A DNA stretch of 64,000 nucleotides from Rhodoplanes sp963724735 (GTDB lineage Bacteria; Pseudomonadota; Alphaproteobacteria; Rhizobiales; Xanthobacteraceae). The DNA lies in contig CAVRVX010000028.1 of the NCBI GenBank assembly GCA_963724735.1, forward strand, positions 28,678 through 92,677, given 5' to 3'. Position 1 is the first letter of the stretch, and each line of letters begins with the position of its first letter. The position numbers were made by a program, and so were the translations under genes. Shown here piece by piece: positions 27,014 to 37,309 of this stretch. Below the pieces are notes generated by a model. It saw nothing but the letters and a program-made list of their open reading frames with translations, was not told the origin of the DNA and ran no database searches.

Positions 27014-30000
27014 TTATAGCGGTTTCGCCCCTCCCGGCTCGGACTTGCCGGCGTGTGTTTGCGGGCGCGTTGACGGCCGCACCGTCTCGCGGATCCTTTG
27101 GAAGAACACGTAGAGCGGCGGGATCACGAAAATTCCGATGAACGAGGCGAAGATCATGCCGCCGAACACCGGCGTGCCGACATTGCGGCGCGCAAGCTGC
27201 GAGGCGCCGACGGCGACGACGAGCGGGAAAAGGCCGAGGATGAAGGCAAACGACGTCATCATCACCGGGCGGAAGCGCAGCCGCGCGCCCTCGGCGGCCG
27301 CTTCCAACAGCGGCACGCCCTTCTCGCGCTGCTCCTTGGCGAATTCGACGATGAGGATGCCGTTCTTGGCGGCAAGGCCGATCAGCACCACCATGCCGAT
27401 CTGGCCGTAGAGGTCGAGCGTCAGGCCACCGATGAGGATCGCGGCGAACGCGCCGAGCACGCCGACCGAGACCGACAAGAGGACAGGAACCGGAATCGTC
27501 CAACTCTCGTACAGCGCGACGAGGAACAGATACGCGAACAGCAAGGCGAAGCCGAGGATTATTCCGGTTGTGCCTTCCGCGCGTTTTTCTTGGAACGCGG
27601 TGTCGGTCCAGGTGCCGCCATAGCCCTCCGGCAGCGTGCGGGCGGCGACGCTCTCCATCGCGTTCAGCGACTGTCCCGAGGAAACGCCGGCCGCCGGGCT
27701 GCCCTGGACCGTGACGGCGCGCAGATTGTTGAAGCGGATCAGCGCGGGTGGCCCGACCACGACATCGACCTCGACCAGGCTGCGCAGCGGAACCATCTTG
27801 CCTTCGGCGTTGCGCACATGAATGCGGCTGATGTCGTCCACGCTGCTCCGGTCCGCCGCTTCGGCCTGCACCTGCACCTGCCAAGTGCGGCCGAACAGGT
27901 TCATGTCGTTGACGTAGAATCCGCCGAGCGAGGTCTGCAGCGCCTGGAAGACGCCGCTCAAGTCGACGCCGAGAATCTGCGCCTTGTCGCGGTCGATATT
28001 GAGATAGATCGACGGGTTGGTGGCCGAGAACGTGGTGAAGACGCGCGCGAGTTGCGGATTCTGATTGGCCGCGACGACAAGGCCGCGCACGACTTGCGCA
28101 AGCGTCTTGGGATCGCCGCCGCGCAAATCCTGCAGCACATAGGTAAAGCCGCCGCCAGTGCCGAGGCCGATGATCGGCGGCGGTGCGAGCGGGACCACTG
28201 TCCCTCCTTGGATTTCGCTGAACTTCGGGCCGAGCCGCGCGATGATCGCCGCAGCGCCGAGCGAAGGGTCCTTGCGCTCCTCGAACGGTTTGAGCGTGAC
28301 GACAATGAAGGCGGCGTTGGATTGCGAGTAGTTGTCGATGAAATTCAGGCCAATGACGGAGGTGAAATCCTCGACCGCCTTCTCCTCGCGCAGGATCGCC
28401 TCCGCCTTGCGGATAACGTCCGACGTCCGCTCCAGCGAGGCCGCTCCCGGCAGCTGGACGACGACGAACAACGCGCCCTGGTCGTCCTCCGGCAGGAATC
28501 CCGTCGGCGTCATCTTGGCGAGGCCGCCAGTTCCGAGCACAGCGAGGCCGACCGCCACGAGTCCGATCACGGCGACACGAACGATGCGGGCGACCACCGT
28601 CCCATAGCCGTCGCGCACGCGATCGATGGATCGCATCACCATGCCGATGACGCCGCGCCGCGGCCCGTGATGCGGGCGCAACAGAACGCCGCACAGGGCC
28701 GGAGATAAGGTCAGCGCGTTGATCGCCGACAAGAACATCGACACGGCCACCGTGATGGCGAACTGCCGGAACAGCTCGCCGGAAATCCCGGGAATGAAGG
28801 CGACCGGCACGAACACCGACAGCAGCACGAGCGTGATGGCGATGATGGGCGCCGTGATCTCGGCCATCGCCTTTTTGGTCGCCTCGGCGGGCGAGAGTTC
28901 GGGATGCTCCTCCATCACCCGCTCGACGTTCTCGACCACGACGATCGCGTCGTCGACGACAATGCCGATCGCGAGCACGATGGCGAGCAAGGACACCGTA
29001 TTGGCGGAATAGCCGATCGCGAGCAGCGCAACGAAAGCGCCGATCAGGCTGACCGGCACCGCGAGCGTTGGAATGAGCGTCGCCCGCACGCTGCCCAAGA
29101 ACAGAAATACGACCAGCACCACGAGGACGAACGCCTCGATCAAGGTCTTTTGCACTTCGTGAATCGTGTCCTTCACGAAGGTGGTCGGATCGTAGGTGAC
29201 CTTCCAGGTCAAATCCTCGGGAAAGCGTTTCTCCAGTTCGGCAAGCTTGTCGCGCACCGCTTTCAGCGTCGCGATCGCGTTCGCGCCGGGCGACTGATAG
29301 ATGGCGAGGACCGACGCGGGCCCGCCATTGAAGCGCGTCTGCCGGTCGAGATTGGCAGCGCCCAGCTCCAGCCGGGCCACGTCGCCGAGGCGCAACACCG
29401 ATCCGTCCGGATTGGTGCGCACGACGATCTTCTCGAAATCCTTGACCGAGTTCGAGCCGGCCCTTGGTCTGGATGTTGAGTTGAAGCTGTTGGTCGTTCG
29501 AGATCGGCCGCGCGCCGATGCGGCCGACCGGAGCCTGCACATTCTGCGCTTCGATGGCCTTGATGATGTCGCCCGTCGTCAGATTCAGGCCGGTGAGCCG
29601 GTCGGTCCGGACCCAGGCGCGCATGGCGTAGTCCTGTGGCCCCCACAGGCTGGCGTCGCCGACGCCGGGCGTGCTCTTGATCGAATCGAGGAGATTGATC
29701 GTGACGTAATTGGAGATGAAGAGCTCGTCGTGCGTCACCTTGGGCGAATAGACCGCAATGACGCCGAGCAGGGCGGAGGACTGCTTCTTCACCGTGACGC
29801 CCTGCCGCTGGACGTCTTGCGGCAGCTTGGAGAGCGCGACCTGCACGCGGTTGTTGACGTTAACCGTGTTGATGTCGGGATTGGTGCCAAGCTCGAACGA
29901 CACCAAGAGCGTGTAGCTGCCGTCGTCGCCGCTCACGCTCTTCATGTAGATCATCTTGTCGACGCCGACGACCTGCGCCTCGATCGGTTGGGCGATCGTC

Positions 30001-30179
30001 GCGTCGACCACCGCGGCGGAGGCGCCGGGATAACGGGTCGAAACGGAGACCTGGGGCGGGACGATGTCGGGATACTGCGCGAACGGGATGGCGTAGAGAG
30101 CGACGAGACCGGCAATCGTCGTGACGATGGCGATGACGATCGCCAAGCGCGGCCGGTCAACGAAGATCGCCGACAGCAT
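27014..30179 (-). pseudogene. RND efflux pump (HAE1 family), one-base frameshift
   Basis: From the ATG at 30179 about 240 residues are a typical inner-membrane RND pump N terminus (FVDRPRLAIVIAIVTTIAGL, YPDIVPPQVSVSTRYPGAS, TPGVGDASLWG). Near 29448-29458 one extra base shifts the frame. The protein then continues from SVKDFEKIVVRTNPDGS through LAIVLAIGIVVDDAIVVVENV (charged transmembrane motif) to a stop at 27014. The corrected length is about 1054 residues, normal for the family. The original frame also stays open to 27000, giving a 1059-residue open frame whose last three quarters is out-of-frame nonsense. The adaptor gene lies three bases upstream. No outer-membrane channel gene is present nearby. 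Confidence 0.85.
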
Positions 30180-30182
30180 GGC

Positions 30183-31307
30183 TCACATCCGGGCGCGGCT
30201 TTGCGGGACCGGGCTCGCGCGCACCGCGATGCCCGGACGTACATTCTGCAAGCCTTCGACGATCACCTGCGTTCCCGCCGCGAGCCCGTCCTCGACCACC
30301 ACGTCGGTTCCGGTCTCGTCGCCGAGCTTGACCCGCTTGACCACCGCCTTACCGTCCCCGACGACGAAGACATAGACGCCCTGCTGGTCGGCGATCAGCG
30401 CCGATTGCGGGATCACGATTTGATGCTTCGGCTCGCCGCTTTCCAGGATGACGCGCACCAGCTGGCCGTCGATCAGCACGCCTTGCGGATTGGCGATCGT
30501 GGCGCGCACGATCACGGTGTCGGTAGTACGGTCCACCGTCACGTCGATGAAATTGATGACGCCCACCTGGTCGTAGATCGATCCGTCGGAAAAGCGGATG
30601 CGCACTTTTATGGTATTCACGGCGGGTCCGGGATCGGAGTCTTTGAATTGCAGGAACTCGCGCTGGCTCACCGGAAAGGTCACATACATCGGATCCTGGC
30701 TGACGATGGTGGTCAACGGCCCGTTCTCCGGACCGACCACGTTGCCTTTGGTGAGATTGGTGCGGCCGATCTTGCCGGCGATCGGCGCAGTGATATCAGT
30801 GTAACTGAGATTGATCTTGGCCGTGCGCAGGTCCGCTTCAGCGGCCATGACAGCGCCCTTCGCCTGGTTTTCTTCAGCCACCGTCTGGTCGCGCGCAACA
30901 ACCGTGCCGGAGGCCTTCGCAAGCAAATCTTCGGCTCGCTTGCGCTGAAGTTCAGCAAGCGTGAGCGCGGCCTTGGCGCGCTCCAGGGCGCCGGCGGCCT
31001 GCTCGACGGCGGCCTCGAACAGACCTTTTTCAATGCGGTAGAGCGGCTGGCCTTCGGTGACGAGATCGCCCTCCTTGAACAGGACGGCTTCGAGAAAGCC
31101 TTTGACCCGGGCGCGCACTTCGACGCGGTTGATCGCCTCGATGCGCCCGACGAATTCGATCGACTTCGCGATCGGCTTGCTCTCTGCGTAGACCGTGCCA
31201 ACGGCGACCGCCGACGCTTCCTCAGCCTGCGGGTGAACGGGAAACAGGAGGGCGGCGCACAGCAGCGCCAGAACCCTAAGCCTCGGGCGCATGTTGGCTG
31301 GCATCAT
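30183..31307 (-). CDS. RND efflux periplasmic adaptor subunit (MFP)
   Basis: The 374-residue protein has a signal peptide (ALLCAALLFPVHPQAE), a split lipoyl domain (SIEFVGRIEAINRVEVRARV, FLEAVLFKEGDLV, then ITAPIAGKIGRTNLTKGNVV) and a helical hairpin between them (residues about 100-150). Beta-barrel and membrane-proximal domains follow (KVRIRFSDGSIYDQVG, IPQSALIADQQGVYVFVV). It is the membrane-fusion partner of the pump gene three bases downstream. Together they should export drugs or other hydrophobic compounds if the pump is intact. Confidence 0.92.
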   Translation of the reverse strand: MMPANMRPRLRVLALLCAALLFPVHPQAEEASAVAVGTVYAESKPIAKSIEFVGRIEAINRVEVRARVKGFLEAVLFKEGDLVTEGQPLYRIEKGLFEAAVEQAAGALERAKAALTLAELQRKRAEDLLAKASGTVVARDQTVAEENQAKGAVMAAEADLRTAKINLSYTDITAPIAGKIGRTNLTKGNVVGPENGPLTTIVSQDPMYVTFPVSQREFLQFKDSDPGPAVNTIKVRIRFSDGSIYDQVGVINFIDVTVDRTTDTVIVRATIANPQGVLIDGQLVRVILESGEPKHQIVIPQSALIADQQGVYVFVVGDGKAVVKRVKLGDETGTDVVVEDGLAAGTQVIVEGLQNVRPGIAVRASPVPQSRARM

Positions 31308-32179
31308 GGTACCCTGAGATTGGCGGCAGTGTTGATTTGCTGGTACTAAGCGCCTGCTCGGTTCCGGCTACACGAGCCACGCGGCCGCGGAAACATTAGC
31401 CGCGCCCGCACAACAGGACAACTGCTCGTCCGCTTCATCGGCTTTGTCGGCGCTTCGGTCCTGCGCGAGGCTGCTTCGGCCGGCAATCGCTCTTGTCCTG
31501 AATCAATGTCTACGGCTTGCGGCTCGTCAGCTTGCAAAACGGCTTGTTGCCGACGAGCGCTTGCACGACCCCAATCGGGATTGTTCGGAAGTGGCGCGCC
31601 ACGGTCGATGAAGATGGGCAATACTCGTTCGCCATTCCCCTATGATGCTCAACGCGATTACGCGCACTGGGCGGCAATACCGCAATTGCCTGCGAATGAG
31701 CACTTCGAATAATTGGCCTCGACGTGGCCCAGCGCGTCGTTGCAAGAGATATCAAGCCCTTGAGGCCTATACCTGAAGCCTTTCTCGTACCAGGCCATCG
31801 AGCGGTTCACGATCCAGAGCGGTCAGCATCATCGGGCCGCACGCCGACTACTTTGGCGAGCGCCGGGCCCGACTGGAATCCGAAGAGGCTGATTGCGGCG
31901 GCGACGGCGAGTTCGAAGAGTTGGACGTGCGGATAGGGCCGATGGGGGTTGAGCAATTTCAGTTGTGTGAACAACAATTTGGAAGGGTCGTCGCCAGCCC
32001 GTGCGGCTATCCACGCGGGATAGGGATTCCGACGTACTCTGCAAGCGAGCGCGGACGATATACAGGCGCGCTGCGAAAAGCCTTGCGGTACCGAGCCGTG
32101 CCAATGATCCCAGTCGGTCCCGCGCGCCATCAACGATGGGTGCGATAGCCAGCGCTCGGCACCTAGCATCCGATAGGAG
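31308..32179. other. Region without a recognisable gene
   Basis: About 870 bases hold several short open frames on both strands but no family match. A plus-strand stretch near 31505-31637 reads coherently (VSLQNGLLPTSACTTPIGIV, then VRKWRATVDEDGQYSFAIPL and a stop) but lacks a start, so it may be gene debris. The stretch is bordered on the right by the IS200 element, which fits a decayed landing zone. Confidence 0.35.
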
Positions 32180-32815
32180 ACCCCCCGGCTCTGCCGGGGT
32201 GGCAGTAGCAGTTTGACGTTTAAAGGGGTCCATCGACGAAGCTTCCGAATCGTGAGCCGCCAAGCACACGAAAGGGAAGTTCATCGATGGACGAGGTTGA
32301 GAGCCTAAGTCACACGAAATGGGACTGCAAATATCACGTGGTCTTCATTCCCAAGTGCCGCAGGAAGACGCTGTACACCGAGCTGCGCAGGCATCTTGGG
32401 GAGGTGTTCCGGAAGTTGGCGATGCAGAAGGAATGCCGGATCGAAGAAGGGCACCTGATGCCGGATCACGTGCACACGATGATCTCGATCCCACCGAAAT
32501 ATGCGGTGTCGCAGGTCGTGGGCTTCATCAAGGGCAAGAGCGCCAATCCACCTGGCTGTCTACGGCGAACGTAGGCGCAACAGCATTTCTGGGCCAGAGG
32601 GTACTACGTCTCTACTGTGGGGCGGGACGAGCAAGCAATCCGTGAGTACATCAAGAACCAGGAAGAGGAGGATAAGCGCCTGGAGCAACTCAATCTGTGG
32701 CGCTGACGTGCCGCCATAGGCGGCACCCGAACCCGGGATCGCGTTAGCGACCCCAACCAGCCGCTTCGAGCGGCTCACATCCTAAAGCCCCCGGCTCTGC
32801 CGGGGGATATTTACT
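32180..32815 (+). mobile_element. Defective IS200/IS605-group element
   Basis: The two ends share the hairpin sequence ccccggctctgccgggg (about 32183-32199 and 32789-32805), each with a six- or seven-base stem and ctctg loop, as expected for the subterminal hairpins that HUH transposases recognise. There are no long inverted repeats at the ends, as is normal in this group. Inside lies a broken TnpA gene; no TnpB or IscB is present. Confidence 0.75.
32287..32706 (+). pseudogene. tnpA: IS200-type TnpA transposase (Y1_Tnp), two indels
   Basis: From ATG 32287 the frame reads SLSHTKWDCKYHVVFIPKCR, then LMPDHVHTMISIPPKYA (HUH pair: His-Val-His) and VVGFIKGKS. An extra base in gccaatcc shifts the frame for about 35 bases (the shifted frame gives IHLAVYGERRRN). 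A deletion of about ten bases then restores the first frame, but only after the stop tag at 32572. The rest, HFWARGYYVSTVGRDEQ with the catalytic Tyr region and EYIKNQEEEDKRLEQLNLWR, follows to 32706. Single-strand transposition by this copy is therefore unlikely. Confidence 0.8.
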
Positions 32816-33110
32816 TGTCTCGGTCTTTGCCGCGCCGCGGTTGTTCCTCGCCCTCCTTCTCGCCGTCATCGGCTAGGGGTGGCAGGGAGGGACTGCGGAC
32901 TTCGCTTTGCCTCGGACGCTCCCGCAAGAGGAAGGTCACACGTAACGCCGAATTCCAGTCTGCCATCACTGCCCCGCAAACCTCGCAATTGGCGACGGTT
33001 CGATCCTGGACCTGAAGGTGCCGCACTTCTACCGAATACAGAGCTCCGCAGCTTTCGCATACGAAATCGCGGCTGCCTGCTACGCTTTCGCAAGACTTCG
33101 CCATTGACAT
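32811..33110 (-). CDS. Small zinc-ribbon protein
   Basis: The protein of about 99 residues has two CxxC pairs (FVCESCGALYSV and ANCEVCGAVMADW) spaced as in MJ0042-type zinc ribbons. A short basic linker and a highly charged Glu/Lys/Arg tail follow. It probably binds one Zn and perhaps nucleic acid or protein; no further function is evident. The ATG at 33110 was chosen over the GTG just upstream. Its 3' end touches the right end of the IS200 element. Confidence 0.6.
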   Translation of the reverse strand: MSMAKSCESVAGSRDFVCESCGALYSVEVRHLQVQDRTVANCEVCGAVMADWNSALRVTFLLRERPRQSEVRSPSLPPLADDGEKEGEEQPRRGKDRDK

Positions 33111-33203
33111 CACCCAATCACCCCGAGCGTCAACGGATAATCTTCTGAGAGGGCAGTCCTCTCGTTTTGGGGAAAGATCAGATTCTTCCTAGGCGTAGGC
33201 CGA

Positions 33204-33440
33204 TCACGGTCGTCCCTTTCTCCTTGCGGGCGCCGATGCTATCTCCGGCGGCGAATTCTGCCCTCCTTGGCGCGTCTCATGCGCAAGCCGCAACGCCCTC
33301 AATCTCGCCGTCTTTTCGCGCACTGCGAGCGCATTAGCTTCGTACTCCGCCCACGCTTTCTGGCCCTCCGCGAGTTGCTTTTCCTTTTTCTTGAAGCTCG
33401 CTTCAGCCCGTTCTTGCGCAGTCCTGGTGTTGGTCGTCAA
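33204..33440 (-). CDS. Small coiled-coil protein (TTG start)
   Basis: A TTG at 33440 lies four bases after AGGAGGAAC, which decides this start; the longer open frame upstream has no ribosome site. The 78-residue product reads TTNTRTAQERAEASFKKKEK, then QKAWAEYEANALAVREKTAR, a single long charged helix, and a Pro/Arg tail. I recall closely similar small proteins in Hyphomicrobiales genomes with no known function. Confidence 0.65.
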   Translation of the reverse strand: MTTNTRTAQERAEASFKKKEKQLAEGQKAWAEYEANALAVREKTARLRALRLAHETRQGGQNSPPEIASAPARRKGRP

Positions 33441-33917
33441 ACGAGTTCCTCCTGATGAGATTCGCTGGCCCGATGCTGGTCGTCCACCGGAGACAGCGGC
33501 GCCGTTTACCTCAATATGGTGAGGCGGGCAGGCTAACGCGAGGGCCTCCGAAATTCGTTGTCGGTCGCGCTGTCCTGGCCGTCCATGAGTCGCTTGAGCC
33601 AGGAAGACCGAACGGTGCTCGCTCCGTCGCATTACAGAGGCTCCTTTTTTGGGCTCGCGCGACCGTTGGCGAGAACGCGGCCCTTGGAGCCTGCCGGCTT
33701 GACTCGCCGAGTCCTCAGACCGAAAGTGATTTTTCTGTGAACCTTGGTTTTCCTGTGCTTCGAACTTATATCAACCACGCTTCAGCCGAACAAAAAGTTC
33801 TTCGCAAAGTCACGTTCACATACCCCCAAGCTTTTGAATGCGGCTGTAGACCTTATCCGGGATCGAGTAGAAGCGGTTACGGCCCTTCGGGAGTTTTCCT
33901 CAGCAGGAGTTTGTTAC
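33441..33917. other. Intergenic region
   Basis: Nothing convincing is encoded in these 477 bases; open frames on both strands look like shadows. The part near 33740-33830 is AT-richer and may carry the promoter of the following plus-strand gene. Confidence 0.35.
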
Positions 33918-34355
33918 ATGTCAGATATCGCCCACGCATTCTTCGCCGGTCGCGATCGCGCCGAGAAGTCCCTCAACAAAGATGAACAGCACGCCGATCG
34001 ATTTCAGCAGGGCGCTGCGTGGGTCGAGACGGTTCTCGTGCCCGCCGTTAAACAGGCCAACGAGGAAATGCACGGGTCAGGCGCGGCCTTGCGGCTCGAT
34101 CTGAACCTCGATCATCGATCAACGAACCATCCGCATTGCGATTTTTGGTTTGTGCAGACCGACAGCCCGTCGGGCCAGAGCTATGATGGACCGAAATACT
34201 CGATCAACGTCACGGAGGATTGCGCCGTCCAGCTGTATAAGACCGGCGCCCCCGGACGCAGTCTAGGGATGATCTCGACGGTCGGACCGAACGAACTAAG
34301 GGCGTTGCTACGCGAGGCCGCCCAGGAATACGGCACGCTCTATCGCGCCGCGTAA
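33918..34355 (+). CDS. Hypothetical protein
   Basis: The ATG at 33918 follows CAGCAGGAGT; the frame extends about 170 bases upstream without a good start. The 145-residue soluble protein has an N-terminal helical part (AHAFFAGRDRAEKSLNKDE) and a beta-rich C-terminal part (LRLDLNLDHRSTNHPHCDFW, KYSINVTEDCAVQLYK). I recognise no family. It stands in a run of small genes of the type often seen near stress functions. Confidence 0.6.
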   Translation: MSDIAHAFFAGRDRAEKSLNKDEQHADRFQQGAAWVETVLVPAVKQANEEMHGSGAALRLDLNLDHRSTNHPHCDFWFVQTDSPSGQSYDGPKYSINVTEDCAVQLYKTGAPGRSLGMISTVGPNELRALLREAAQEYGTLYRAA

Positions 34356-34376
34356 TCGAATCGCGCGAAGCCGCCC

Positions 34377-34571
34377 TCAGCGGCATTTCAAGCGGAGCCG
34401 CGAGATTTGCTCGCGGCTTTGTGTGACGGCCTCTTTGGCTTTCTCGATCTGATCCGTGAAAACGGCGCAGGCTGCGCCGGACCCTGAGATCGGTGTGGCG
34501 GATTGATCGATCAAATTGCGTGAATCCGCACAGAGCCGCTTCGTGTCGCGGATAGAATTTGGCTTAGTCAT
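34377..34571 (-). CDS. Small hypothetical protein
   Basis: The ATG at 34571 follows AAGGAGCGCACAA. The 64-residue product is soluble, with NSIRDTKRLCADSRNLIDQS and a C-terminal helix (TDQIEKAKEAVTQSREQISR). No family was recognised. It is convergent with the preceding plus-strand gene, leaving a 21-base gap. Confidence 0.5.
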   Translation of the reverse strand: MTKPNSIRDTKRLCADSRNLIDQSATPISGSGAACAVFTDQIEKAKEAVTQSREQISRLRLKCR

Positions 34572-34707
34572 TTGTGCGCTCCTTCCCACAGGGGGAGCGC
34601 GATCGGTCTCTCAGTCACTGGCACGTGGACCAGATCCTTGCCGATTAGGAAGCCTACGCTAAACGATAGAAATTAGAGAGAGAAAACGCCCGTATATTCG
34701 CTAATAT

Positions 34708-34908
34708 TCAGCGGGTCGCGCTGTGCAGTTCTAAATCGCTTTCCTTCACGACGCGTTCATGCGGCTCACGCATGCTCTTGATGCGATACTGGAACTCGCC
34801 GCCTTCGTCAGGGAGCTGCCGGACGATTTCGTAATCGCCTTCGGCCGCCCCGTAACGGATGCTACGGCAGAGGCGCACCACCTGCCCCGATCGAAATTGA
34901 TGTGCCAT
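34708..34908 (-). CDS. Small conserved protein, beta-barrel-like
   Basis: The ATG at 34908 follows TTGGAGGGACAT. The 66-residue product (AHQFRSGQVVRLCRSIRYG, YEIVRQLPDEGGEFQYRIKS, ERVVKESDLE) looks like the short SH3-like proteins found across Hyphomicrobiales, whose function is unknown. The longer start nine residues upstream lacks a ribosome site. Confidence 0.65.
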   Translation of the reverse strand: MAHQFRSGQVVRLCRSIRYGAAEGDYEIVRQLPDEGGEFQYRIKSMREPHERVVKESDLELHSATR

Positions 34909-34986
34909 ATGTCCCTCCAATCTTTGATGCGTCATGGTCGCGTGTTCCGCATCGTCGCATGTTCCGCATCAGTGAGAAGAAAATAG

Positions 34987-35016
34987 AAAAGCCGCCCCCG
35001 AACAAAGGGACGGCTT
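34987..35016 (-). terminator. Intrinsic terminator of the cold-shock gene
   Basis: On the minus strand AAGCCGTCCC pairs with GGGGGCGGCTT across a tttgttc loop and is followed by TTTTC and TATTTTC. It lies about 40 bases after the cold-shock stop codon. Confidence 0.7.
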
Positions 35017-35057
35017 GAAGGAATTTGTCGGACCCAAAGCGGCATTGCTCGTGAAGC

Positions 35058-35273
35058 TTATGCCGTTTGGATATTGCCCACCGCGGTCTTGCCGGAACGG
35101 CGGTCGACCTGTGTGTCGAAAGAGACTTTCTGACCCTCGTTGAGGCTGCGAATGCCGGCGCGTTCCAGAGCGGTCGCGTGTACGAACACGTCCTTGCTGC
35201 CGTCGTCCGGCTGGATAAAGCCGAATCCCTTCTGATCGTTGTAGAACTTAACGGTGCCCTTCATCATTTTCAT
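35058..35273 (-). CDS. Cold-shock domain protein (CspA family)
   Basis: The 71-residue OB-fold protein carries both RNA-binding motifs, KGFGFIQPDD (RNP1) and DVFVHATAL (RNP2), and the family's start MKGTVKFYN. The ATG at 35273 was chosen; one six bases further in (MKGTV) is possible. It binds single-stranded nucleic acid and acts as an RNA chaperone. Its upstream region is long, as for cold-shock genes with structured leaders, but I did not resolve a leader structure. Confidence 0.93.
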   Translation of the reverse strand: MKMMKGTVKFYNDQKGFGFIQPDDGSKDVFVHATALERAGIRSLNEGQKVSFDTQVDRRSGKTAVGNIQTA

Positions 35274-35529
35274 GTAGCCTTTCGCTGACGCTGATGCACT
35301 TGAGGTCGAGACGCGCAAACGACGCACCTCGAAACTCTGCTCATCGATGTTTGGAGAGGGTCTGAACGTGCGCCCAACGCGTCGCGAAGGCGAAACGGCC
35401 CGATCGTCCGGCCAAATGTCGATGGTTAGAGCTAAGGCCCAATCACGGTTATTGCAAGGCAAATCCGAGAGGTTGTTGAAACTCGAGCTCAGCCGGTTGG
35501 GGCCGTGCGGTTCGCCGCTCCTAGGCCGT

Positions 35530-36619
35530 TTATCGCTGCCCAAGACTTGGCGTATTCCCGCGCCGCTCACTCGCACCGCTGGTCCGTAGTTCCCGAAATG
35601 AAATGAGGCGGTGCGCGGTTTCGTCCCACAGGGTCAACCGCACGCAGTGCAGGCTATCCTGGAGAGTGATGCGGCCCATTCGTGCAAGTTCGGGATGGAC
35701 CCGAAGCGCGTGAGGCAACCGGTAGAACGGAACTCGGCTGCACAAATGATGCACGTGATGCATCCCGATATTGGCGGTGAACCAACCCAAGACAGCGGGA
35801 AGATCGTAATACGAGCTGCCGCGCAGCGCCGCTTCACGCACGCCCCATTCTTCGTTACGGGCCCAGAATGTGTCGGCGAACTGGTGCTGCACGTAGAACA
35901 GCCAGAACTCCGATCGAGGCGCCGAGCAGCGTGATCGGCAGATGCACGAGCAGGAAGGAGCCGAGACCGACGGCCCAGATCATGGTTGCGCTGAACAAGC
36001 CAATCGCGACGTTTGTGGCCATCGCGCTGACCCAGGGCCGCCAGCCGCCGCGCATGAATCCAACTGGCAGCCGTTGCTGGAGCAAGAAAAGATAAGCTGG
36101 GCCCAGGCCGAATAGCACAAAGGGATGCCGGTAGATGCGATAGCGCAGCCGGTCCCAGGCCGACAGCGACTGATATTCGCACACCGTCAGCGTGTCGATA
36201 TCGCCGAACCCGCGCCGATCGAGATTGCCCGAGGTCGCATGATGGATTGCGTGCGCGCGGCGCCAGCAATCGTAGGGCGTCAATGTAAGAACACCGATTA
36301 CGCGACCGACCCAGTCATTCGCGAGCCGGCTGCGGAAGAACGCGCCGTGCCCGCAGTCGTGCTGGATCATGAAAAGGCGCACGAGAAAGCCGGCGGCGGG
36401 AACGGCAAGCAGGAGACAAAGCCAATAGCCGACGCCGAGCGCGAACCACATGATCGTCCAGAGAAAAAGAAAGGACAGGAGGGATATCGCGATCTCGACG
36501 ATGCTGCGAAGATGGTTCGGTTCGCGGTAGCGCGCCAACGCCCGCGCCACGGCGTTCGGGTCCGCCGTGACCGCTCGGTCGGGAGCAGCAACTCGATCAT
36601 CAGGCGAGATCATACCCAC
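35530..36619 (-). pseudogene. Fatty acid desaturase, single one-base frameshift
   Basis: From 36619 (GTG; ATG at 36613) the frame gives a membrane desaturase with IQHDCGHGAFF (first His box), HAIHHATSGNLD (second) and four hydrophobic helices. At gagttctgg (minus strand, 35905-35910) one extra base shifts the frame. The next frame continues FWLFYVQHQFADTFWARNEEW and GMHHVHHLCSRVPFYRLP (third His box), and ends at 35530. Removing one base restores a full-length protein of about 362 residues with all three boxes. It would introduce a double bond in lipid acyl chains. The cold-shock gene lies about 260 bases downstream on the same strand, which fits a membrane-fluidity role. Confidence 0.82.
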
Positions 36620-36690
36620 AATTGCCCCGTGCGTTGTACTGGCGGTGATTCCGGGTTGTGCCGAGCGCCGATTGTCCGCGGTGAGACCCT

Positions 36691-36972
36691 TTACTCCACA
36701 GGACGCAAGTTCATCTTCGAAAGGCGTTCGAGTTCAGCGGGTGAAAGCTCCCAAACTTTGCTCTGGTTGGCGAGTTCGACGAACATGCGGTAAAGCGAAT
36801 TCCTCGCGGCCTTCATCACCTCGGTGTCATCGAAATCGTGGCCCTGCAGATAAATCGGAACGTGAAAACCGAGAGGACCCCGTTCGATATGAAACACGGC
36901 GCAAACCCGCTTGCCTCGCTCGCCATCTTCGAAGGCTTCAATGCGCGCTAGCGTGACCTTGAATTCGCTCAT
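36691..36972 (-). CDS. Small conserved hypothetical protein
   Basis: The ATG at 36972 follows CGGAGAATC. The 93-residue protein (FKVTLARIEAFEDGERGKRV, HVPIYLQGHDFDDTEVMKAA, WELSPAELERLS) is soluble and mixed alpha/beta. I recall similar small proteins in Hyphomicrobiales, without an assigned role. Confidence 0.6.
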   Translation of the reverse strand: MSEFKVTLARIEAFEDGERGKRVCAVFHIERGPLGFHVPIYLQGHDFDDTEVMKAARNSLYRMFVELANQSKVWELSPAELERLSKMNLRPVE

Positions 36973-37309
36973 AGAGATTCTCCGCGGCGGATCCGTGGCG
37001 CGAGTGCGACGACAGACTAAGATGTCGACGGGCGGTTGCACCGAACATAGACGAAGTGCAACGCAACCTGTTGAGCGCCAGAAACTCGATCGGTTGCTAT
37101 TTCGACGGCGATGCGCGCCCACAAATCGTCTGCGGGCGCATGCGCGCAAGTTGACGGCGCAAATTTATCCGCCAGTAAACATATACATTGCCAATATAGA
37201 CAGTCCATGAAAATAGGCCACCCGTATAAACAAATGTCTTTTTCGAAAACAAATGTTTTTCGAAAGTGGGCTGGTTTTTCCGTTATTTATTCATATATCG
37301 CTTCCTGTT
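36973..37309. other. Divergent AT-rich intergenic region
   Basis: About 340 bases between divergent genes. The part from about 37150 to 37310 is markedly AT-rich (atttatccgccag, tgtctttttcg, gttatttattcatatatcg) and probably carries the promoters. No conserved structure was identified. Confidence 0.4.

Noticed and set aside
29301..31349. 682-residue plus-strand frame across the RND pump and adaptor genes
   Set aside because: Runs antisense across two genes and is very Asp/Arg/His-rich, as expected for a shadow.
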